Source: Streptomyces sp. NBC_01717 (lineage in GTDB: Bacteria; Actinomycetota; Actinomycetes; Streptomycetales; Streptomycetaceae). From it: a DNA stretch of 64,000 nt. This document shows, piece by piece, positions 44,524 to 54,024 of this stretch. Every line of letters begins with the position of its first letter. Position 1 is the stretch's first letter. The stretch spans positions 1 to 64,000 of the forward strand of contig NZ_CP109178.1 of assembly GCF_036248255.1 (NCBI RefSeq), in the 5' to 3' direction. Below the pieces are notes generated by a model. That model saw only the letters and a program-made list of their open reading frames with translations, had not been told where the DNA came from and ran no database searches. A program made the translations under genes and the position numbers.

Positions 44524-46184
44524 ACGCATTCAAACTGCTGTGGACGGCGGCAGACCGCCGCACACGACGCGACCTGCTGCGCGCGGTCGCGCTCGCCGGG
44601 ACGGCCGAACTGTGCGCCGCCGGTCTGCTGGGTGTGTCCGGCTGGTTCCTGACCGCCTGCGCGGTGGTTACCGCACAGGCGAACACCACCTGGTCGTGGA
44701 TGTACCCCTCGGGTGCCGTCCGCGCTCTTGCTCTGAGCCGCACCGGTCTGCGGTACGCGGAACGCCTGGTCAGCCATGGAGCCCTGCTGGGCGCGACTGT
44801 CTCGCTTCGCTCCCGGCTGGTCCACGCCGCGACGACCGTGCCGGCGCGCGAACTGCGGAACGGACGCGACGGCAACCTGATGGCCCGGCTCACCGGCGAC
44901 GTGGAAGCGGTGGGCGGGATACCGGCCCAGGTTGTTCCGCCGCTGGCCGGGATCGGCCTGACGGCCACCGTCGTCGTCGCTCTGCTGCTGGTGGCCAGTC
45001 CTTTGGCGGGCACCGCCGAACTGGTGCTGCTCGCGGTCTCGGCGGCCACGGCAGTGGCCGCCGACCGGCGAACCCGCGAGCACCAGCGGGCAGCCGCCGC
45101 CGCCCGCGCCACCGCCCGCACCGCGCTGCTCAGCGCGCGCTCCGCGCTCCCCGAACTGCGCTGCCTGGGCGCGGTCGACGTGGTACGCGACCAGGTCACG
45201 CGATCGGTTGACCAGTCCCGGCGTGCGGAGGCAGCGGTCGCCGTGGTGATGCGCCGGGCCCGGCTGCTGCTGCGGCTGCTGGCCATAGCGGGCCAGGCAG
45301 CGGTTCTGCTCCTGGCGCTGTCCGGTCCCGTGTTCACCCAGCCCGCCGCCGACGCCATCGGCGAGGTGCTACTGGTGGCGGCCGCGTACGAACTGATGGA
45401 GACCCTTCCCCAAGTGCTCCGCGACCACGGCCTGGCCGCCGATGCCACGCTGCGGCTGGGGGACCTGGTAAACCGCGCGTTCCCGACTGGCCAACGCCCC
45501 GCGCTCCCGACGACAGCCGCAGGGCCGACACGAACCCTGGTAGCCCGCCGGGTTCCCGTGGGTCTCGCCGACGACCGCACCAGCTGGTCGGGGGTGATCG
45601 GACCCCGTGACGTCATCGTCGTCACCGGGCCCAACGGCAGCGGGAAGAGCACCCTGCTGGAGACTCTCGCCGGACGGATCGCCCCCGCAGCTCCCGGGTC
45701 GGTGCTGCTCGCCGGCGCGCCCGTCGACTCCCTGCCCGCCAGTGTGATCGCAGATACGCTCACCCTTGTCGAGGCGGAAGACTGGATCGCCGACGCGACC
45801 GTCGCCGAGAACCTCCGGCAGGCCGCCCCCGGCGCGGACAACGACACCCTCCGGGCCGCGCTCGCGGCCGCCGCCCTGCAACAGCTCCCCCTCCACACCC
45901 CGACGGGCCCGCTGGGCAGCGCGCTGTCGCAGGGCCAGCGACGCCGCCTGGTGATCGCCAGGGCAGTGCTGCGGGCACCGGCGGTCCTGCTGCTCGACGA
46001 ACCAACGACCGGCCTCGACGAGCGCACGGCGGTGCGGATGCTCACGTGTGTCCGCCGCGCCCTGCCGGACAGCGCCCTGGTAATCGCCCTACCGGACCGG
46101 CACCACGAACTGATTCCTTTCACCGCCACCCACACGTTGCGGCTGCAGCCAAACTCCCGGCAACCGCTGAGCGCCCAGAGCTAG
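44520..46184 (+). CDS. cydC: ABC exporter subunit for cytochrome bd assembly
   Basis: 554 residues, partner of CydD. It has an exporter membrane domain and NBD with Walker A (VVTGPNGSGKSTLLETL), signature ALSQGQRRRLVIARA and Walker B (APAVLLLDEPTTGLDE). The usual switch-His segment is altered (IALPDRHHELIPF), so this half may be the weaker ATPase site. It begins with GTG inside the cydD stop. Here cydD and cydC are separate genes; several streptomycetes carry a single cydCD fusion. Confidence 0.9.
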   Translation: MNAFKLLWTAADRRTRRDLLRAVALAGTAELCAAGLLGVSGWFLTACAVVTAQANTTWSWMYPSGAVRALALSRTGLRYAERLVSHGALLGATVSLRSRLVHAATTVPARELRNGRDGNLMARLTGDVEAVGGIPAQVVPPLAGIGLTATVVVALLLVASPLAGTAELVLLAVSAATAVAADRRTREHQRAAAAARATARTALLSARSALPELRCLGAVDVVRDQVTRSVDQSRRAEAAVAVVMRRARLLLRLLAIAGQAAVLLLALSGPVFTQPAADAIGEVLLVAAAYELMETLPQVLRDHGLAADATLRLGDLVNRAFPTGQRPALPTTAAGPTRTLVARRVPVGLADDRTSWSGVIGPRDVIVVTGPNGSGKSTLLETLAGRIAPAAPGSVLLAGAPVDSLPASVIADTLTLVEAEDWIADATVAENLRQAAPGADNDTLRAALAAAALQQLPLHTPTGPLGSALSQGQRRRLVIARAVLRAPAVLLLDEPTTGLDERTAVRMLTCVRRALPDSALVIALPDRHHELIPFTATHTLRLQPNSRQPLSAQS

Positions 46185-46394
46185 GGAGACGCACAGCCCC
46201 CATTCACGACGCACCGCAGCCGGTACGCCACCCGCAAGAACAAGGTCAGCCACCGAAACCACCGCTCCGCGACGGGTAGCCGTCGTCGTCGACCGCACCA
46301 CCGACCAGGACTACCGGAATCGAGATCCGGACCGGGAAGAAAGAGGTGGTTCAGCGGCCGGTGCACCGCGTGTTTGCTGGTCTCCGCTCCTGCG

Positions 46395-46435
46395 GCGAAT
46401 GGGCGGGGTCGCCGGCTGCGGCCCCGCCCATTCGC
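46395..46435. terminator. Bidirectional terminator, 14-bp stem
   Basis: GCGAATGGGCGGGG (46395-46408) pairs with CCCCGCCCATTCGC (46422-46435). It separates the convergent cyd operon and S8 protease gene. Confidence 0.85.
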
Positions 46436-46453
46436 TTGCTGTGTAGCGTGACG

Positions 46454-49400
46454 TCAGCGCAGGCCGAAGGCCCGGGTGATCGTCTGGGAGACGGTGTTGC
46501 CGGCGCGGTCCCGGGCGGTGACCCGGAGTGTGGCGAAGCCGACGGACTTCGGCGCGTGGAGGCCTGTCCGCCACCCGGTGCCACTGCGGCTCAGGTCGGC
46601 CCGCTGCCAGGTCTTGCCGTCATCGTAGGAGACCTCGAGCGAGGGCTTCCCGATGGCGGCCGTCGTGCCCGGCAGGTGCGAGGCGGTCACCGTCAGCTTG
46701 GCGTGCCGGTCCGCCCGGCCGGCCTTGTCGGTGTCGACCCCGTAGTCGAGCTGGATCAGCGGCAGGGCCTCGACCGCGTCGGCTCCGGTGGCGGCAGAGG
46801 TGAAGTTCCACTCGGTCAGCGTGTGCTTCGAGTACGGGTTGGTCCAGGCCGCCCGGTCGTTGTCAACCACCAGCCGGTAGGGCAGCCGCTCGGGGGCGAG
46901 CCCGGTAACCGGCAAGTACTCGGAGTTGCCCCAGTCGAGTTGCCGGTCACCTTGGTAGAGCGACATCCAGTCCTTGACCTTGAAGTTGGCGCGGGCCTCG
47001 CCGACGTGGCCGGAGCCGGAGTCGCCCCAGCCGGGTGCGGGGATGTAGACCCCGTCGAGGTAGCGCACCGGCTGGTAGCCGATGGGGCCCATCCGGGGGC
47101 GCTGGATCGGCCCGAACCAGGAGACCTTGGCAGTCTTCCCGGCCGGGTAGCGCAGCACGTCCATCGCGTGCTGCCCGGTCTCGCTCAGGATGAAGGCGTC
47201 GTCCAGCCAGCTGGCATCTGCGGTGACCCAGTCGGTCCGGTCGCCCTGGGCGGGAGCGGTGAGCTGGTTGCCGACCGCCCAGCCCCGCCAGATGTCGGGG
47301 CGGAACTCCATCGCCTTGCCCTGGCGGTGGTTGCGGAACGAGACGTTCACCTTGCCCAGCTCGCGCTGCGTGACGCGCCAGGTCGGGTCGGCCGGTACCG
47401 CGCCGGACCAGTGGTGCACCACGTCGTAGAGGTAGTCGGTGGTGGGGTGCGAAGTGACCTTCAGCTTGTCCTCGCCCCGCTGGAGCGCGGCGATCAGGTC
47501 GGCGCCCTGGTCGGCATTGAGCGTCGCCACCGTCAGCGGGGCCGGGCTTTCCGGGCTCCAGGGATTCTCGTCCCAGGGCTGCATGCGGCCGATGCCGTCG
47601 TTGACGACCAGCAGCATCTGCGCGCCCGCCGCCGCGGCGGCCTCCGCCTGAGCCTGGATTGCGGCCGGGTCGCCGCCGCGCACCACCACGGCCTTGCCGC
47701 GCGCGTTGTGCCGGGCCAGCTCCTGGGCCGTACCCTCACCGGCGTAGACCGCCGTCAGCGTCCGGGTACCGGCCGGCAGCGGCTTGGCCCCGCGCTTGAC
47801 CAGCGGGTCGGCGTAGCTCTTCGACTTCGTGCCCACGGTCAGCGCCGGCTGCTCCATGCGGAAACGGGCGCCGAACTCGAACTCGCCCTCGGTGACCTTC
47901 TTGCCCGTCGGCAGCGCCCAGATGCTGTCGTAGGATGGATCGGGCGTCCTGGAGGACTCGAACAGGCTGTCGCTGAACGACCGGTGGACGTCCAGGCGCG
48001 GCGCGACCGGGGTGGTCTGCTGCGGCACGCGGGCCGAGACCTGACGGGTCTTGCGGCCGTCCAGGGTGACGGCCCGGTCCCGGTCCAGCAGGACGTCGTT
48101 GAAGGCGAGCAGCGCCACACCGCGCGAGTGCGGGCCGTTGGCGCCCTGCACGTCGGCGATGAGCCAGCCGCTGTAGCTGCCGACGGGCAGCCGAGCGGTG
48201 CCGGTGCCGGATGCGTCGAGCTCCATCACCGTGAAGAGGTGCTCGGCGGTCAGGAGGACCCGGCCCTCCAGCGGCTTGCCCGATCGGTCCTTGGCGGTGA
48301 TGGTCAGGGTCTGCCGCTGGCCCTCGTTGGCGGCGCCGATCAGGGTCCGGGCCCGGACCGTTCCGCTGCTGTCCGTACCGGTGATCATACCGCTGACCGA
48401 CTCGTCGGACGGCAGCTTGTCCAGGTTCGCGGTCAGGGAGACGGAGGTGTTGCCGTGCGCGGGAACGGTGACCCGGTTCTCGGAGAGGGTGAACAGCCCC
48501 GCCGGGGCCGCCGAGTCGACCGCCAGGTCCAGGCTGACCGGGGCGTCGCCGACGTTGGTGTACGTCACCTTCTGAACGTCGGTCTCCCCCGGCTTGCGCG
48601 GCCAGGCGTGGAGACCGGAGTAGGCGCTGGCGGTCGCGAAGACCGAGGTGTGCACCGCGGCAAGCGCGTCCAGCCGCCCGGCGCCCGCCTCGTACGCGGT
48701 GTACGACGGGGTGGCCTTGGCGCTGCTGACCAGCGCCTCCTTCAACTGCGCGCCGGTCCAGTCCGGGTGGGCGGCGGCCAGCAGCGCGGCCGCGCCCGCG
48801 ACGTGCGGCGTGGCCATCGACGTGCCGCTCATCGTGGTGTAGTAGCCGGTGCCACGCACGAAGTGGGAACGGGCCGCGAGGATGTCGACGCCGGGGGCGG
48901 TGATCTCGGGCTTCAGCCCCAAGTCGCCCCCACGCGGGCCCGTGCTGGAGAATTCGGCGAGCTGGTCCGCGGAGTTCACGGCGCCGACGGTCAGCGCGGA
49001 GTCCGCGGCGCCCGGGCTGCCGATGGAGTGCGGGCCGCCGTTGCCCGCCGCGATCACGAACAGCGCGCCGGTCTCACGGCTGAGTCGGTCAACCGCCTGG
49101 CTCATCGGGTCGGTGTGGTCACCGCCGCCGCCCAGGCTCATGCTGATGATCCGGGCCTGGGCGTCGCGGGCGGCCCATTCCATGCCCGCGATGATCCAGG
49201 AATCCTGCCCCGAACCCTCGTTGTTGAGGACCTTGCCGATGTCCAGGCGGACGCCGGGGGCGACGCCCTTCTCTTTCCCGTCGGAGGCGTTGCCGGTGCC
49301 GGCGATCGTCGAGGCGACGTGGGTGCCATGGCCCACGTAGTCGGCGACATCCTCGTTCGGGACGAAGCTGGCGCTGGCATCGACCTGCCCGGCAAGGTCG

Positions 49401-50164
49401 GGGTGTTCGGCGTCGATACCAGTGTCGAGCACCGCGACCTTGACGCCCGTGCCGGTGTTGCCCTCCGCCCAGACCTTCTGCGCGCCGATCTGCGCGGTGG
49501 AATCGGACAGGTCGGCCTTCACCTTGCCGTCCAGCCACACCTTGGCGACACCGCCAGCGAAGGCAGGGTGCGCCGACCGGGCGGCCGCGCCGGAACCGCC
49601 GGTGAGCGCGGACCAGAACGCCGGTGCCTGCTTACGGTTCTGCACGACGGCCGCGCCCTGAATGCTCTCCAGCGGGCGCACGACGGTCGAGCCGGCCACC
49701 TTCGGCTGGGTCCGCGACTTCGCGGCCTCTTCGGTGTACTTGAAGATGAGCGGCAGCCGGGCGGCGTGCGCGTCGTCGTAGCCGTCGGCAATCAGCCGGG
49801 TCACGTTGAACAGCCGCCTGTCCAGCGTCCCGGCGCTGACGTACGGCAGCACGGAGTCGGGGTAGACGTACGTCGATCCGTCGATGACGGCGCGATGGAA
49901 ACCTGTGCTGGTTCCGTCGGCGCCTTCGAAGGACCGGATCTCGGTTCCGTCGACGGCGGTGCCAAGCGTCACCTTGTCACCGGTGATCAGGGTGACGGTG
50001 TGTTTGCTGCCGTTTCCGGGTGACCGTTGTGCGGCGTCTGCAGGCGGCCCCGAGGTCGCCTGGTCCGCCGATACGGCGGCGGTTGCAGGTATGACCCCGA
50101 GTGCCAGGGCGGCGATCACGGCGAGCGCGACCGGTCTGGGCCTGGGGATATGAACCTTGGGCAA
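46454..50164 (-). CDS. Large secreted S8 (subtilisin-like) protease
   Basis: 1236 residues: signal peptide (ALAVIAALALGVIPATAAVS), a long propeptide (to about residue 220), then the S8 catalytic domain with Asp247 (VKVAVLDTGIDAEHPDL), His279 (YVGHGTHVAS), Asn375 (VIAAGNGGPHS) and Ser449 (MSGTSMATPHVAGAAALL). The remaining 750 residues hold beta-sandwich and PA-like segments (RGKAVVVRGGDPAAIQAQAE) and end ARDRAGNTVSQTITRAFGLR. It starts at TTG (50164) with GGAG five to six bases upstream. The partial protease at the right edge is a close paralogue of its C-terminal half. Confidence 0.9.
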   Translation of the reverse strand: MPKVHIPRPRPVALAVIAALALGVIPATAAVSADQATSGPPADAAQRSPGNGSKHTVTLITGDKVTLGTAVDGTEIRSFEGADGTSTGFHRAVIDGSTYVYPDSVLPYVSAGTLDRRLFNVTRLIADGYDDAHAARLPLIFKYTEEAAKSRTQPKVAGSTVVRPLESIQGAAVVQNRKQAPAFWSALTGGSGAAARSAHPAFAGGVAKVWLDGKVKADLSDSTAQIGAQKVWAEGNTGTGVKVAVLDTGIDAEHPDLAGQVDASASFVPNEDVADYVGHGTHVASTIAGTGNASDGKEKGVAPGVRLDIGKVLNNEGSGQDSWIIAGMEWAARDAQARIISMSLGGGGDHTDPMSQAVDRLSRETGALFVIAAGNGGPHSIGSPGAADSALTVGAVNSADQLAEFSSTGPRGGDLGLKPEITAPGVDILAARSHFVRGTGYYTTMSGTSMATPHVAGAAALLAAAHPDWTGAQLKEALVSSAKATPSYTAYEAGAGRLDALAAVHTSVFATASAYSGLHAWPRKPGETDVQKVTYTNVGDAPVSLDLAVDSAAPAGLFTLSENRVTVPAHGNTSVSLTANLDKLPSDESVSGMITGTDSSGTVRARTLIGAANEGQRQTLTITAKDRSGKPLEGRVLLTAEHLFTVMELDASGTGTARLPVGSYSGWLIADVQGANGPHSRGVALLAFNDVLLDRDRAVTLDGRKTRQVSARVPQQTTPVAPRLDVHRSFSDSLFESSRTPDPSYDSIWALPTGKKVTEGEFEFGARFRMEQPALTVGTKSKSYADPLVKRGAKPLPAGTRTLTAVYAGEGTAQELARHNARGKAVVVRGGDPAAIQAQAEAAAAAGAQMLLVVNDGIGRMQPWDENPWSPESPAPLTVATLNADQGADLIAALQRGEDKLKVTSHPTTDYLYDVVHHWSGAVPADPTWRVTQRELGKVNVSFRNHRQGKAMEFRPDIWRGWAVGNQLTAPAQGDRTDWVTADASWLDDAFILSETGQHAMDVLRYPAGKTAKVSWFGPIQRPRMGPIGYQPVRYLDGVYIPAPGWGDSGSGHVGEARANFKVKDWMSLYQGDRQLDWGNSEYLPVTGLAPERLPYRLVVDNDRAAWTNPYSKHTLTEWNFTSAATGADAVEALPLIQLDYGVDTDKAGRADRHAKLTVTASHLPGTTAAIGKPSLEVSYDDGKTWQRADLSRSGTGWRTGLHAPKSVGFATLRVTARDRAGNTVSQTITRAFGLR

Positions 50165-50379
50165 CGGGACTCCTCAAGCGCTGTGAAGAGGGAAAGATGC
50201 TTGATCGTCCGGCCCCCTTCAACCGTGCTCAAGAGGCTTACGCTGTCCAACTTGTGCCATGTCTCACTTGTGTCACCACTGGATAGCTAGCCTGGGTGAA
50301 ATCCCTGCTCAACAACGCCCGAGAGGTCGCTTTTCTCCCCGGTGCTCTGTCCTGAAATCGGCTTTCGTTCGTTGGTGTC
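50165..50379. other. Upstream region of the S8 protease
   Basis: Contains the protease ribosome site and an A/T-richer patch around 50220-50290 that probably holds its promoter; no hexamers are convincing. It ends at IS5 debris. Confidence 0.35.
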
Positions 50380-50870
50380 GGGTCGCGCCAGGAGTTGGTT
50401 GCTTCGCGTATGCGGCGACGAGCCATGAGTTCGGTCATGGCAAGGTGGATCACGGCTTCGGAGCGGACTCGAAGGGTTTCGTAGGCGCGAGCAGACCGGC
50501 GGTGAAACACCAGCCAGCCCAGGGTGCGCTCGACCGCCCAGCGCTTCGGAAGTGAGGTGAAACACTTGGTCGCGGGCGGTCGCTGAACGCTTTCAATGTC
50601 GGCCGAGGGCGGCGGCGTGCTCGACGAGGTGCTGGCGATAGCCGCCGTACCCCCAGGCCTTGCAGATCGTGGGATGGGACGCGGCGACCTGCTCGACCAG
50701 GCGGGTTCCGGCAATCGAGTCCGGGACACTTGCTGCAGTTACCAGCATGGCCAACTTCTTACCGGCGTCGATGCACTGGCGGGCGGCGGGAACACTGGTG
50801 GAAGTCTTGATGTTCTGCGCGTCGATCACGCAGGCCGACGGTTCGGCGCCATGTCCTTCGCGCTGCCGTA
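50380..50870 (-). pseudogene. IS5-family transposase remnant
   Basis: Two frames: ACVIDAQNIKTSTSVPAARQ CIDAGKKLAMLVTAASVPDS then GYGGYRQHLVEHAAALG, and after a shift LPKRWAVERTLGWLVFHRRS ARAYE. The first DDE Asp (VIDAQ) and the last Glu (VERTLGW) are visible, but the segment normally between GKK and LAMLVTAA (VGRKRH...) is deleted and the N-terminus is missing. Confidence 0.65.
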
Positions 50871-51295
50871 GAAGCGTTCGCACCAGGCGGGTACGGCCAC
50901 GCTCTTGCCCGAGGCCCTCATGATCGGGGTCGAGCCGGCGTAGGCCTTCAGGCCCCTGGTGCCAGCGAAGCGGGATCGGTCGTCGCCGCTCTCAGCGAGC
51001 ACCCGGGCGCCGAGAGCGCGGAGCCCGGGGAAGCTGGTGATGATCTCGGCGTCCGGGTGCTTCTCAAAAGACTCCGCTGCGGCCTCGGCGAGGTCGTCGG
51101 TGTTGGTGCAGGCGGCCTCCAGTTGCCGCAGCGCGAGCATCTGACTTCCCATGGCCTGCTCGACCAGTGGGAGTTGCCGCATCAGCACGGCGCGGTCGGC
51201 CTCGGCCTCGGCCTCGAGGGTGTTCTTGCAGCCAGCCTTCTCCGGCAGGGCCCGCAGCTGGGGGCGGTGGAAAAAGCCTCCTCGAATGGCTTTAT
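50871..51295 (-). pseudogene. IS110-family transposase, C-terminal fragment
   Basis: Reads LPLVEQAMGSQMLALRQLEA, then DAEIITSFPGLRALGARVLA and GLKAYAGSTPIMRASGKSVA. It is clearly related to the intact copy at 24024 (there DAEIMLSFPGIGPQVGARIL). It is cut by IS5 debris on one side and IS21 on the other. Confidence 0.7.
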
Positions 51296-51315
51296 CGAGC
51301 AGTAGTGACGTCGCT

Positions 51316-51380
51316 TGTCGATGAGTTTGGGAGGTGCCCATTTCCACAGATGGGTGATGTCGACGAGTTCGGGAGGCACC
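51316..51380. repeat. IS21 left-end direct repeats
   Basis: TGTCGATGAGTTTGGGAGGT (start of copy 1, 51316) and TGTCGACGAGTTCGGGAGGC (start of copy 2, 51358) lie 42 bp apart. They are probable IstA binding sites. Confidence 0.55.
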
Positions 51381-51431
51381 AGGGTTCTTGCCAGGGCAGC
51401 ATCGAGGTGCTCCTGGTGAAAGGCCCTGGTC

Positions 51432-53075
51432 ATGCCGCAGATGTCGAAGGTCGAGCTCTACGCGGCGATCCGGCGCGACCATCGCGGCGGCATGTCGATG
51501 CGGGAGCTTGAGCGCAAGCACGGCGTGACGTGGCGGACGGTCCGGAAGGCGTTGGACTCGTCCTGGCCGGAGCCCCGCAAGAAGCTGCCTCCCCGAGCCA
51601 CCACGCTGGATCCGTACAAGCCGGTGATCGACGAGATCCTGCGGGCGGATCTGGACGCGCCGCGCAAGCAGCGGCACACGGTCACCCGGATCTTTCACCG
51701 GCTGGTCGAGGAGCACGGGGCGGACGTCTCCTACGGTGTGGTGCGCTACTACGTTGCCGGCCGGAAGCCGGAGATCCTGGTCGAGTCCGGCAAGGCGCCG
51801 CTGGAGGCGTTCGTCCCGCAGACTCACCTGCCCGGTCACGAGGCGGAGGTCGACTTCGGTGACGTGACCGTGCGTCTGGCCGGCGAGCTTGTGACCTGCT
51901 ACCTGTTCTCCTTCCGGCTGTCGTACTCGGGCAAGGCCGTCCACCGCGTGTTCGCCTCCTGCGGCCAGGAAGCCTTCTTCGAAGGCCACGTCCACGCGCT
52001 ACGGACCCTGGGCGGGGTCCCGCGCACCAAGGTCCGCTACGACAACCTGAAAGCCGCCGTCGCCAGGGTGCTGGGACAGAGCCGGGGAAGAGTTGAGGCC
52101 GACCGCTGGATCGCCTTCCGCTCACACTTCGGCATTGAAAGCTTCTACTGCCGGCCCGGCATCGAAGGCGCGCACGAGAAGGGCGGAGTCGAAGGGATGA
52201 TCGGCTACTTCCGCCGCAATCACTTCGTTCCCGTCCCCGAGGTCGCATCGCTCGCTGAGCTGAACGAGATGGTCGAACAGTGGGACCGGCAGCACGACGC
52301 CCGGCGCATCGGCTCCAGGCCCAAGACGGTCGCGGAGTACTTCGCCGTCGAGCAGCCGCTGCTCATGGCGCTGCCCGAGGAACCGTTCGAGACGGGCCGG
52401 CTGTTCACGCCGCGGGTCGATCGCTACGGACAGATCCCGGTCCGCACCAACCGCTACTCGGTCCCGATCCGGCTGATCGGCAAGCGCGTGCGGGTCGTGC
52501 TGCACGCCTCTCATCTGGTGGTTTACGACCAGAACGTGGAAGTGGCCCGGCATGAACGGCTGATCGCGAAGGGCGCCGTCCGCCTGGACCTGGACCACTA
52601 CCTGGAGGTCCTGGTCCGCAAGCCCGGCGCCTTCCCCGGCTCCACAGCACTCGAACAGGCCCGCTCGGCAGGCAGGTTCACCCCGGTCCACGACGCCTGG
52701 TGGGACCAGGCCCGCAAAATCCATGGCGAGCGGGACGGAACCCGGGCCCTGATCGAGGTTCTCCTGCTGGGGCGTCATCTGCCGCACGAGCACGTCGTCG
52801 CCGGCCTGGCTGCGGCCCTGCGGGCCGGGGCGATGACCGCGGACGCGGTCGCTCTGGAAGCCCGCAAAGCCGCCCAGGCGGAGACCGAGCCCACCCCCGC
52901 AGCGGACCGGCTTGTGTCCGGCGAGCCGTCGGCGACGGTGACGTCGCTGCACGAGTGGCGGCTCGCGCATCTTCCTGCGGACACCAGGCCGCTGCCCTCG
53001 GTGGCCCCCTATGACCAACTGCTCCGACGCCGCCGCACCAGTGGCAGCGACCACCGTGAGGGAGAAGCACAGTGA
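51432..53075 (+). CDS. istA: IS21-family transposase IstA
   Basis: 547 residues. An N-terminal HTH (SMRELERKHGVTWRTVRKAL) precedes the rve catalytic core with Asp in GHEAEVDFGDVTVRLAG, Asp in KVRYDNLKAAVARVLG and Glu in AHEKGGVEGMIGYFRRNHF. A C-terminal beta-barrel region (YSVPIRLIGKRVRVVLHASH) follows. It is intact and overlaps istB by GTGA. Confidence 0.92.
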   Translation: MPQMSKVELYAAIRRDHRGGMSMRELERKHGVTWRTVRKALDSSWPEPRKKLPPRATTLDPYKPVIDEILRADLDAPRKQRHTVTRIFHRLVEEHGADVSYGVVRYYVAGRKPEILVESGKAPLEAFVPQTHLPGHEAEVDFGDVTVRLAGELVTCYLFSFRLSYSGKAVHRVFASCGQEAFFEGHVHALRTLGGVPRTKVRYDNLKAAVARVLGQSRGRVEADRWIAFRSHFGIESFYCRPGIEGAHEKGGVEGMIGYFRRNHFVPVPEVASLAELNEMVEQWDRQHDARRIGSRPKTVAEYFAVEQPLLMALPEEPFETGRLFTPRVDRYGQIPVRTNRYSVPIRLIGKRVRVVLHASHLVVYDQNVEVARHERLIAKGAVRLDLDHYLEVLVRKPGAFPGSTALEQARSAGRFTPVHDAWWDQARKIHGERDGTRALIEVLLLGRHLPHEHVVAGLAAALRAGAMTADAVALEARKAAQAETEPTPAADRLVSGEPSATVTSLHEWRLAHLPADTRPLPSVAPYDQLLRRRRTSGSDHREGEAQ

Positions 53076-53869
53076 CCCTGCCCCGCCAGCGAGGCTTGAC
53101 CGAACAGGCCGCCGACGCCGCCATCGACAGCGCCTGTCGGCTTCTGCGGCTGCCGTCGATTCGCAACGAGTTCTCCGAAATCGCTGACCGGGCGATGAAG
53201 GACCAGATGACCTACCGGGGCTTCCTCGCTGAGCTGCTGATGACTGAGTGCGACGATCGGTCCCGTCGCCGCTCTGAGCGGCGGATCAAGGCGGCCGGTT
53301 TCCCGCGGGAGAAGTCGCTGCGGGCCTTCGACTTCGACGCGAACCCGAACATCGACGCGGCTACCATCCACACGCTGGCCAGCTGTGAGTGGATCAAGAA
53401 GAGCCAGCCGCTCTGCCTGATCGGCGACTCCGGCACGGGCAAGTCCCACATGCTCATCGCCCTGGGCACCGAAGCGGCCATGAAGGGCTACCGCGTCCGC
53501 TACACACTCGCCACGAAGCTGGTGAACGAGCTGGTCGAAGCGGCCGACGAGAAGCAGTTGAACAAGACCATCGCCCGCTACGGCCGCGTCGACCTGCTCT
53601 GCATCGACGAGCTCGGCTACATGGAACTCGACCGCCGCGGCGCTGAACTCCTCTTCCAGGTCCTGACCGAACGCGAGGAAAAGAACAGCGTCGCTATCGC
53701 CTCCAACGAGTCCTTCGGCGGCTGGACCAAGACCTTCACGGACCCCCGCCTCTGCGCGGCCATCGTCGACCGCCTCACCTTCAACGGCACCATCATCGAA
53801 ACCGGCACCGACTCCTACCGCCTCGCCACCACCCGAGCACGAGCCGAAGAGCAAGCCAACGTCAGCTGA
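53072..53869 (+). CDS. istB: IS21-family helper ATPase IstB
   Basis: 265 residues, a DnaC-like AAA+ ATPase that assists IstA in target selection. Walker A is CLIGDSGTGKSHMLIALG and Walker B is VDLLCIDELGYMELDRRGAE. Start GTG overlaps the istA stop. Intact. Confidence 0.92.
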   Translation: MTLPRQRGLTEQAADAAIDSACRLLRLPSIRNEFSEIADRAMKDQMTYRGFLAELLMTECDDRSRRRSERRIKAAGFPREKSLRAFDFDANPNIDAATIHTLASCEWIKKSQPLCLIGDSGTGKSHMLIALGTEAAMKGYRVRYTLATKLVNELVEAADEKQLNKTIARYGRVDLLCIDELGYMELDRRGAELLFQVLTEREEKNSVAIASNESFGGWTKTFTDPRLCAAIVDRLTFNGTIIETGTDSYRLATTRARAEEQANVS

Positions 53870-54024
53870 CGTCCGACGACTCTGTCTCAACGTTCGCCGC
53901 CCTCCCTGGGCGGCGAGCCGTCCGCCACGCTGGTGCATTCACCGACGTCCCCGGCGACTACCTGCTGTCGCAGGAAAGGGTTGAAGTCCGGCGCCAAGCA
54001 CCTGCAGCCGTCAACAATGTTCGT

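Larger units (their letters stand above)
51296..53970 (+). mobile_element. IS21-family element (approximate limits)
   Basis: Contains istA and istB in their standard overlapping order. On the left, two 23-bp direct repeats (51316-51338 and 51358-51380; 19 of 23 identical) resemble the multiple terminal repeats of IS21 elements. The right limit is inferred from AGCAGGTAGTCG on the minus strand near 53965-53975, resembling the left AGCAGTAGTGACG. Confidence 0.65.

Noticed and set aside
46346..50023. Plus-strand open frame of more than 1,200 codons opposite the S8 protease
   Set aside because: An antisense shadow; the S8 catalytic residues are all on the minus strand.
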